This document shows positions 57,101 to 64,000 of a stretch of DNA of 64,000 nt, one piece after another (positions within the stretch are counted from its first letter, which is position 1; every line of letters starts with the position of its first letter). Source of the stretch: Ligula intestinalis (taxonomy: Eukaryota; Platyhelminthes; Cestoda; Diphyllobothriidea; Diphyllobothriidae); contig JAYGXS010000005.1 of the NCBI GenBank assembly GCA_036362985.1, forward strand, positions 30,071,270-30,135,269, written 5' to 3'. The translations under genes were made by a program, and so were the position numbers. A model generated the notes under the pieces. That model did not search any database. It was not told the DNA's origin and worked only from the letters and a program-made list of their open reading frames with translations.

Positions 57101-60100
57101 TGGAACTCATTCTCGATTCCCGCCAATAGTTGGGCAGTTTAAATAACTCACGATCTAAACCAGCAAAACAACGCGCCCGTGGCTCAGTGGTTAGCAGGTT
57201 AGACTACTGACCAAAAGGTCGGGTGTTGAAGCCTAGGGTGGGACACCACTTGGGGCGGGGTATGACTGTCTGATAACGGTTAATGAACCAAAAATGGCCA
57301 TTCCAATCTCCCTGGTCTTTGCCGGCAATGCTATCTGCCTTTATAAATATCTTCTGAAAATTTTTCAATGGTCTGATAAACGTCTACTTAATATACTTTA
57401 TCATTAGGATCTATGCCGCGTACATTCTTGGCGAGATACGTTGCATTTCTTTAACAGATTTTTTTACATAAATATATTTTCGCAGAAGGCTACGAGATTC
57501 TAGTTTGCCAGACATTATTTGGCGGCGTCGTTTGAAAATATTTCTGTTCTCCAAGGAAGCATTTTTGGATATATACGTTGCAGGTAGTACTTAAATCGAG
57601 AGTACGAAAATCTACCTGGCCAGTAGCAAAAGGAGCCTGATCAACGTGAATTTTCCTTAAAAATTATAGACGTCAATAAAGGACACGATGAAAAAGGCAT
57701 GAGTGAATAGAGATAAAGCACTACAGACTGATTGCATACAGTCGAGGTCAACATAAGTTTTCATAATCAAGACGAAGAACCTGGTGTATTTTTTTAATTT
57801 TTTGACTCTCATGTGTTTGCTTAGCGCATAAGCCACTTGGTCTGTTTTTAGGACCTATATTTATACATGATTGTGTTCATGATGACAGTCTGCATAGCAA
57901 TCGCAAACAGGAATGATGCCCACGCTAGTGAAGCATAATTAAATATGTCTGATATTATTACCCAGAACGACTGTTTAGGTCTACTCAACCTCGGTGGCAC
58001 CGGCTCAACTGATCAGTTAAAAACATTTTTGGTCCTTTAGTAAGTCCATTTTGTGTATAACAGTGTCAATGCAGCCAGAGGAGCAGTTTTATTTTGCTAT
58101 GTATTCGAAGGACTTCGTTTTTGTATATGAGAGTTGACACTTTCCGCGGATTAGCAATGTAACTCGATATGTATGGCGTCTTCGTAAGACATTCAGTGCT
58201 TTGATCATCTACCAACATACATGCCATTAGACAGCAACAAGTAGATCAAAAACCTGTATAATGTGTTGCAGCTTGTGCAGCGCGAAAAAGACAAAAGTAA
58301 ATTAATACAGAAAATGTACAACCCACATCCCTGGAGTAAGAACTGAGAAATATATACCATTTCTCAATTTACTTCTTAAAACCCCATATACTCCGACAAA
58401 GAAAAATGAAAAATATGGCTCCATTGGGCACTTAAGAAAGCTGAAACGCCTGCTTAGCCGCTTTATGAAGTCTATATTGTGCCTGGAAGGCTCCGCATGT
58501 CGCGTTTGTGAATTTATGAATGACCATAACTCGCAAGCTCGATATTCAACTGAAATTTTTATGGCATTCGGTGGCCTACACCTGCTAAAAGATCATCAAG
58601 CGTTTCAAGGTAGGACATTGAACGAACGCAGTATGAATTTATCAAATGTAATAAAAGGGCGGTTCCCAAAGGTCATTCCGTCACAATCGGGTTGTTCCAC
58701 CCACCCTCTTTCAATCTATGTCTGGGTGGCAGGTAACAGCAACAATGACCCTTACTTCTCTCTAGAGAGCTGAAAAAGTTAAGAAGTTAATTTTATTGCA
58801 ATAAATCAAAGACCAATAAAAGAGATGTGGCCAGCACATGTAGAAAGTGGCCTGGATCTGTTTTCCTCAACGAAAGACCTTGGGCTTAATCAGGGTGGAG
58901 TAAGTACACTACATGAAAATATTTTGGAAATTTGTTGCGTTTAGTTCACTTTCTGGCTTTAGATCAGAGCAGCTGAGTTAGGTTTGTTGGTAGTTACTCT
59001 CAGTTAAATATTGCTACTTTTTCATATTTTAATGCAAGCGTATATGTTTTGCAGCATAGCGTGAGGACTGGCGGGAAACGGACTTTAGTTTTTTGCTGCT
59101 ACAAGAAAAATTGTCATGTAATTATCTGACTGCGAACATTTAAAAGATCATTTTTATTTTGTAGCTTACTGTCTCACCAATTTCGAATATCAGAATGTCC
59201 TCCGGTTTTAGGCCAGACATTTCAAGAAAAGCGGCCAGATATGCATTATGTCCGTCCCAAAGTTTGGCCCCAGGCATTTTGATGCCCTCTTCCATGTTGC
59301 GTTGTTTTCCTTCCACTGGCTCGTTGCTATAATGGAATATCATCATAAGCAAAATATGACTCTGACCAATAACACATCACCAAGCCTAGCTTTTGCCTGA
59401 CTCTAAATAACGATAAAAACGGGAGTTGTATTTGCCTTTATTAAACGTGCATTAATTGTTGACTTATCGTTGACTGTTTTTTGAAACGCACATTAGGTGA
59501 GAGGACTTATGTTTAAGAAGGATGCATTGGGCTTGAACTCAAACGGTAGAGACGTAAGTATTGTATGCCTTTATTCGTTCTTCTGCGGAATAGCTCAACT
59601 TGACTTTGCCTTACCTGTCACTGCTCGTATTCAAATTGCAAACTGTACAGCTATCATGATCTCGATAGAGATTTTGTTTGTGTCATGAAATTGTTTAAAA
59701 TTCCTGCCCTCTCCTGTCTCCCATGGGTTTTCGATGGCGCCCTAGATGTGCTTTGCCAATAAAACTTATTATGATAATTACTTTATCAGAATTTGTGGAT
59801 TTAATATATTGAAGGAGGCAGGGTGGGTAAATCAACTCAAGTGTGATGAAAATCACGTCCCCAAAAAGAGGCCTAGCGCTAGAGCGTTGGCTGCATAAAA
59901 GCCTTCCGTTTGCTGGCATGGGTTCAAATCCCACCGACTGCGCAGAACTATTCAACATAAGCTTACCATACAGTGTCCTCTGACTGTTCCCTGCCAAGCC
60001 AAAATGAACAGTTTTGTTTGGCGGTATTTTTTTAAAATTATTTACAATCTAACATAGTTGACACAAGCTAAATTCTAGTCCACTAGGAAGACGGCCTTGA

Positions 60101-63100
60101 TTGGTCGTCGATATTTTTAGGCCTGATTGTCTCTGACGTGGTTTCAAAATACCTCGACCCGGAGTGAATAAATTTGTAGTGAAAATTCTATTCGGTTGGG
60201 CTGGATAAGACAGCTTTGCGTCACACCAGCGCGGCTATGACACTCTTGTCGACAGAATAGCAAAAGCCAGTGCCAAGAACATGCAAAGAAGAAGATGCAG
60301 CATTGCCGAGAAAGGATGCCAGTTCTGAAGTCATAGTCTGTTCGACAGGACCAGACTACACATTCACTTTCGGTGAAATGCAGAAGGGTTTGCCAACTGT
60401 GACAACAAGGTGTACTGTAGTGGCTCAACAGCCCGACTCGCTCCTAACTCTCGATGCCACTCCGCTCATGGCAAGGCCCAAACGGACGTAGTCGGACGTG
60501 CGCAACGTGCCTTTCAGTACTACCTCTTATCCTCAGTAGCTTGACCTCAGTCTGTTCGACGAGATGCGCGCATTATTAGACTAGCCTTAATCCGTCTGGA
60601 CAACGAATAAAATGTGGTGACTGCCGCAAGACATAAATTCGGACCCGACTACGATGAGTAAATGGAATGCGCTGGTCCGAGAGTCAAATCTCCTCCTTTC
60701 TATTCTACATTCATTCTTTACATAATATACTGTTCCTATTACTCTGGCCTCCCACCTATTCTTCTTCTTCTTCTGAGAAACTGGGCCTGGAAGATCTCAG
60801 TGACAAGGGTACCTTCGATAGGTGGAAGCATGGCTTGCTGTCAATAAAAAATACAAAAATTCCTCCACCACTCTTTCTCTGTGCTGAAATTTTGCCTGGA
60901 TAGATTATTTGTTCAAGCGGCAAAGACGTCGGAGAAATAACTGCTACAGAGTGTCAAATAGCCGATACTTGTCACGTTGAATATCAATAAAGTTGATGAC
61001 AACTAACGGCTCTGTCGTGAATAAAAAGCAGTTTGCGCACAAAATAGAGCAAACCGGAGTATCGTCTACCGCAATCACCTCTCCATCAGCCAGATGGGCC
61101 CAAAGGCTGAGGTGAACTACCTGAGGCGAACCCGGTCAGTCTATACGTGCCACAACAAAGCATATGTAATAAGACGGCTGCTGCTTAATAGATCTTCATT
61201 TCATGAGTGCCAGAGAGGCCAAATTGGAATGAATCACTAATATTGACTGAATCTCCCAGTCGGTAACACCACCTGAAAGCAGTACTGACGAGAAAGATGA
61301 AGCTGATCGTCTTCCATAGACCAAGGTGAAGGATATCATGACAAATTCAATTGTGTATGTGTGTGATTTTTGTTGTTTGCAGAAGGTTCCCCAGTTCATT
61401 CTTACCTACGTTTCCTTTCCTACATAGGAGTATACTGTCCAAGTCTGTTAGCCTTATGGTTCAGAAATTCGGCTAAAGTTGAGCGGCATAACCGACACAC
61501 AGATATAGATACCTGCACGATGTTAGCAGAGTTGAAAATTAACTCAACATCCAGAAACTTACAAGAAATGCCAGTGGTCATCCAGGCCTTATATCCTTTT
61601 TTTCAAAACTGCCATGGAAGAAGGTTTAATCGGTAGAAGAAGGAGTTTATTTGCCTGACGTGTGCGATTCTCAGTCGGGTCAATTAACAGACACAGTTGC
61701 TGATAATACTTTTCTCACTAAATCACGGTAATGCATTTGCTATAATTTAGGCTTTTTCTGATTCAGATTGGCTAAAGCAGCTTAGTCATTTCAAAATGTG
61801 TCTTTTTTACTGCTTTGGCTCGCATGACACATTGCCGCGAGGAGAAACTATCAAATGAGAAGTGTTTAAGCACACACTGAATATCGCGAAGAATGGACTT
61901 GAAAGAGGTCTTATACATTGTAACAGCTTTGTAACTCAAGGCAGTCTTACACCAGGTTACCACAAAGAAACCAGTGCAGGAGTCACACCAGCAGAATATC
62001 ACGTCATCCTACTTGTCACATTAACTGATCTGACACAGTAAGTCGTCGTCTACTTCAATCCATGTTATTTTTCCGGTTTGCTGACTCTTTTCCAGGCCGT
62101 CTGTGTGCTGTTAAGCACACGTTCCTTTGCAAGAATCCTGAGAAATATTGTTTGCGCACTTCATTTCTTGCGGGCGCTTTTCTAAAATGCAGGTCGTTTG
62201 TGTAGGCCGGTCTAATGAACTTTCCCCTGAAGAGCCAATCGTGGTCTACAAGCGAAGGCTCTCACGTACTTTAACATCGAGAGTGAAGTGAAGAACCATT
62301 GTCTGCAAAAGTTAACGGATAATCCATGCATTTCGAAAGGCGCTTTACCGTGTACACACTTCTGACTAAGCGGGGTCTATTAGTATCTAATACTTACTAT
62401 TTAGAAGTGTATAATATTAATATACCGTGAAAATAACCTCATATTTTACAGTGCAATTTATAGTTTGAGCGATTCTTTTTTTTTCTACATGTCTAACTTC
62501 TTATGGGGAGCTAATGAATCCAAAAAATTAAACCTATGTCATCTACAAACATCACGCTTAAGTTTGCGTCTTTCATGAGATATGCTTTTATACTTTTTCT
62601 AGTAGAAAAGATTTTGTAGAAATTCATTACAGGTTGATTTGACAAGTGAAATGAAGAACCATTGTCCGCAGAAGGTAACGGATAATCCGTGCACGCAGAA
62701 TTGTGCTTTACCGCATACACATATTTCGGAGTAAGCCGTGCCTATGCCTATTTACAAGGTGATCCCGGGAAAATTAACGCATATTTTCCACCGCACTTAA
62801 TGGTTTGAGTAACGGTAATTTCTGTACGCATTTGTAATTACCGATGGGAAAATAATGCACCCAAGAAAATAAAGCTACGAAAAATGTAAAAATAAAATCG
62901 TCAACCTGTATGTATTTATTCCTTTAAGCATCTATTTGTTTGAAAAGCCGTGGATAAATTTAAAGGCAAAAGAGCAAAAAAAATGCTTCAGGAATAACTG
63001 TGGTTTTATAAGTGAATAAAAAAAATAAAGAAGCTACTAATTTTGACTGTAAAAAAAGTCTTTACTGTCTGTACTGTGCAGGTACATCTGCTCGATTGCA

Positions 63101-63371
63101 TTGGTATCTGTATTTGCATACACATATCGGAGTCCTGACAAGGAATGCAGCACGAAGGACATTATAGGAGCAAAACTGCAAGAGTTACTTACCCAGGAGT
63201 CAGATATCGGCGCATTGTTCGTCTTGCTCTTAAATTGTAAGGGTTAAATCCGACAAGGTGTTCCCAGCCATACGACGCCAGCGCCAAATGCATATAATGA
63301 CGGATTCGGTTAATGTGAAGCCAGTCACAGGAAAGGCGTTCCCGCGGAGGCATGGATTTCGGGTCAATTGA
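44831..63371 (-). CDS. DAGL: sn-1-specific diacylglycerol lipase, paralogue 2 (last 6 exons, 5' end outside window)
   Basis: Same family and reaction as paralogue 1. Exons are 63371-63193, 59326-59170, 54644-54262, 50265-49925, 48966-48720 and 45119-44831. They join in phase to a 1596-nt 3' coding part (531 residues and a TGA stop). The catalytic set is visible: GHSLGAG in exon 54262-54644; the Asp of GYDNVPR, matching the active-site Asp of animal DAGLs, in exon 49925-50265; and the His of ARVIHLLEV, in the place of the family's GRIIH motif, in exon 48720-48966. The last exon carries AVWSDVTFFNSILVHPKM, like the conserved C-terminal block, and a short tail as in DAGL-beta. Joined to the missing 5' part on the model of paralogue 1, the protein would be about 810 residues. 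The TM region lies beyond 64000. No lesions are seen, so it looks functional. Confidence 0.9.
46609..46761 (-). mobile_element. SINE-like element, family 2 (minus strand)
   Basis: On the minus strand it starts GGTAGCCATGGCTCAGTGGT followed by TAGAGCG (clear A box), has a B-box-like region near GTTTGATCCTGG, then GATATGACTGGCC, and ends CCAGTCTCCCTTGTCTTTGC. Confidence 0.7.
46762..46845 (+). mobile_element. SINE-like element, family 2, tail fragment (plus strand)
   Basis: GATGATCGCTAATGAGACGG, then TATGGCCATTTGAGTCTCCC and TCTTTGCCGGCAGTGCTATC match the 3' half of the 57.2 kb copy. It abuts the minus-strand copy head-to-head. Confidence 0.7.
47053..47209 (+). repeat. Diverged tandem duplication, 108-bp period
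   Basis: CCGAGGTCAGAAGTTATATC at 47053 and CCGAGGTCAGAAGCTATGTC at 47161 each start a roughly 49-nt block of about 75% identity. The period is divisible by 3. A plus-strand ORF (46993-47298) repeats PRSE in each unit. Confidence 0.55.
48720..48966 (-). CDS. DAGL: DAGL paralogue 2, exon with catalytic His (247 nt)
   Basis: A pyrimidine-containing acceptor ending in ATAAAAG precedes it and a GTGAGT donor follows. It encodes a basic, Arg-rich linker and then MSDGRFGARVIHLLEV. The His takes the position of the family's GRIIH catalytic His. Confidence 0.83.
48967..49924 (-). other. Intron of DAGL paralogue 2
   Basis: About 1 kb. The plus-strand ORF at 48832-49110 is antisense to the neighbouring exon and is not supported. 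Nothing else seen. Confidence 0.7.
49925..50265 (-). CDS. DAGL: DAGL paralogue 2, exon with catalytic Asp (341 nt)
   Basis: The acceptor is CTTACCTTCCAG. The phase-consistent donor is GTACGT. It encodes AMSEHSRDFLCSFVYGYDNV and PR, matching the A-M-E-Y-S-K-E-F to G-K-D-L-V-P-R block of animal DAGLs, with the catalytic Asp kept. A long insert-like stretch follows before EVTG. The 3' boundary was chosen by phase and is less certain than the rest. Confidence 0.87.
50266..54261 (-). other. Intron of DAGL paralogue 2 (4.0 kb)
   Basis: Strongly AT-rich. A weak tRNA-like trace (AGTTAGAGCG...GAGGTTCCAGGG) lies at 53454-53496. No coding exon recognised; the ORF at 53514-53783 (minus) has no family. 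Confidence 0.6.
54262..54644 (-). CDS. DAGL: DAGL paralogue 2, exon equivalent to exon 8 (383 nt, catalytic Ser)
   Basis: The exon lies between a CTGCTTGAAG acceptor and a GTAAGT donor. It encodes IIRGT, WVEEARRRFPDYPFVIVGHS and then LGAG, the nucleophile elbow, and ends at APPGGCM. Intact. Confidence 0.95.
55357..55411. repeat. (ATC)n microsatellite
   Basis: About 18 units of CAT/ATC with one CAG interruption. Confidence 0.97.
57172..57340 (+). mobile_element. SINE-like element, family 2 (best copy)
   Basis: It has a tRNA-like head GCCCGTGGCTCAGTGGTTAG (A box) and GTGTTGAAGCCTAGG (decayed B box). The body is GGGGTATGACTGTCTGATAA, then CGGTTAATGAACC, and it ends TCTTTGCCGGCAATGCTATC. Confidence 0.75.
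59170..59326 (-). CDS. DAGL: DAGL paralogue 2, exon equivalent to exon 7 (157 nt)
   Basis: The acceptor is CCATTATAG and the donor GTAAGC. It encodes NAYLAAFLEMSGLKPEDILI. Length and phase are identical to paralogue 1 exon 9850-10006. Confidence 0.92.
59821..59955 (+). mobile_element. SINE-like element, family 1
   Basis: It starts GGGTGGGTAAATCAACTCAA. The tRNA-like core is GCCTAGCGCTAGAGCGTTGG, with B box GGGTTCAAATCCCACC near 59920-59936. The family tail seen at 4.2 and 43.8 kb is missing. Confidence 0.7.
62282..62825 (+). repeat. Local direct duplication (two copies of about 200 bp)
   Basis: Copy 1 (62282-62485) and copy 2 (62644-62825) share AGAACCATTGTC-GCA-AA-G, TAACGGATAATCC-TGCA, CTTTACCG-xx-TACACA and TTTGAG near the end. 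Offsets are 363 nt at the start and 340 nt at the end, so indels have accumulated. Confidence 0.75.
63193..63371 (-). CDS. DAGL: DAGL paralogue 2, exon equivalent to exon 6 (179 nt)
   Basis: WLHINRIRHYMHLALASYGW matches the WLHIS...ASYGW block of paralogue 1. The acceptor is TTTTCGTGAAG and the donor GTAAGT. Length and phases are the same as in the paralogue. Confidence 0.9.
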
Positions 63372-64000
63372 CTTCACGAAAATAATGTATATTATTTAAC
63401 ATAATTTGCATTCATTAAAAGAAGGGCAGCCAATTTATGCACTTATCCACCAAGTCAGTGCTAGGGAAGATACGGGATTTAAAGACCACATACTTTGCAT
63501 TTTCCTTAAAAAGGGTAAACTTTAAACTGCCGTTCCTGTGATTTCTCGTTTTTGGGTAAGAAATTACTTGAATTGTGACATCGATATATAAGTACACTAA
63601 AATAATTTAACTTAACCGTATCTATCAAACTCTTCAAATATTCATGAAATTGCACAAATCGAAAGAAGGTAGATATGGGGCACACATGCATCATTAATTT
63701 TAAGAAAAAATTACAAACAAATTAAAAAGTCAGTCAAACGCATGTTCTTTCAAGTAACTGCTATTAAATCTTTCAAATCTTTTTATATTAGATTTACCAT
63801 TCATAATGAACAGGCAAGACATGGATTCAAATGCATAACGTTCACATTTCTTCAGCGTTAATGCATGTAAAAGTCCCTTATTTAGGGTATGCTTCAAAGA
63901 AATACGGCCAATATTGTCTTACTGACAATATAAATTCATTTGTAATCGCTTATCGCAATTTCAAAGGAAATGCTTCAAACTTTTATAGATTTATGCGAAA
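63372..64000 (-). other. Intron of DAGL paralogue 2 running off the window
   Basis: No equivalent of exon 5 (DLDITKSD-type motif) is seen up to 64000, so this intron is at least 630 nt long. In paralogue 1 the same intron is only 41 nt. Confidence 0.7.

Larger units (their letters stand above)
54645..59169 (-). other. Intron of DAGL paralogue 2 (4.5 kb)
   Basis: It contains the (ATC)n microsatellite at 55357-55411 and a SINE at 57172-57340. The plus-strand ORF at 58465-58773 is open for 102 codons but has no recognisable domain. The rest is AT-rich. Confidence 0.65.
59327..63192 (-). other. Intron of DAGL paralogue 2 (3.9 kb)
   Basis: It holds a family 1 SINE (59821-59955) and a local duplication (62282-62825). 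Small ORFs at 60144-60903, 61370-61636 and 61772-62002 have no recognisable domain. Confidence 0.65.

Noticed and set aside
58465..58773. Plus-strand ORF of 102 codons in a DAGL intron
   Set aside because: No domain, signal or splice context. A frame of this length can occur by chance.

Overview
The window reads as flatworm nuclear DNA. It is AT-rich, protein-coding exons are short and separated by kilobase-scale introns, and the rest is filled with decayed retroelements: Penelope-like elements (PLEs), non-LTR retrotransposons and tRNA-derived SINE-like repeats. The PLE and non-LTR protein remnants look like those I associate with large-genome tapeworms of the Spirometra/Schistocephalus/Dibothriocephalus type. 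That taxonomic guess is inference; a trematode is not excluded.

Two host genes can be supported, both on the minus strand and in tandem. Both encode sn-1-specific diacylglycerol lipases (DAGL, the enzyme that makes 2-arachidonoylglycerol). Paralogue 1 starts at an ATG at 12863 and runs down to an exon at 1144-762; its 3' exons lie beyond position 1. Paralogue 2 enters from beyond 64000 with an exon at 63371-63193 and ends with a stop codon at 44831-44833. I assembled 8 exons for paralogue 1 and 6 for paralogue 2 from splice sites and reading phase. Every junction is in phase. The three exons visible in both genes have identical lengths (179, 157 and 383 nt) and phases.

Layout from left to right: the 3' end of a PLE (1-620); paralogue 1 with an 8.7 kb intron holding SINE-like repeats (762-12863); a non-LTR retrotransposon relic on the minus strand, apparently split by about 1.8 kb of other DNA (14.4-18.0 kb); a second non-LTR relic that has lost its reverse transcriptase (19.26-21.04 kb); a foldback palindrome (22.33-22.52 kb); a nearly full-length PLE whose reverse transcriptase/GIY-YIG ORF is open, bordered by (TA)n and an assembly gap (23.38-26.28 kb); a patchy, more GC-rich repeat zone (27-36 kb) containing a minus-strand PLE relic; an RTE-type relic (37.6-38.2 kb); a fourth, badly decayed PLE (41.9-43.6 kb); then paralogue 2 (44.8-63.4 kb and onward), with SINE copies and two local duplications in its introns.

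The two lipase genes presumably arose by tandem duplication. The 32 kb between them is almost entirely mobile-element graveyard. No bacterial-type operon, CRISPR array, rRNA or convincing functional tRNA gene is present.
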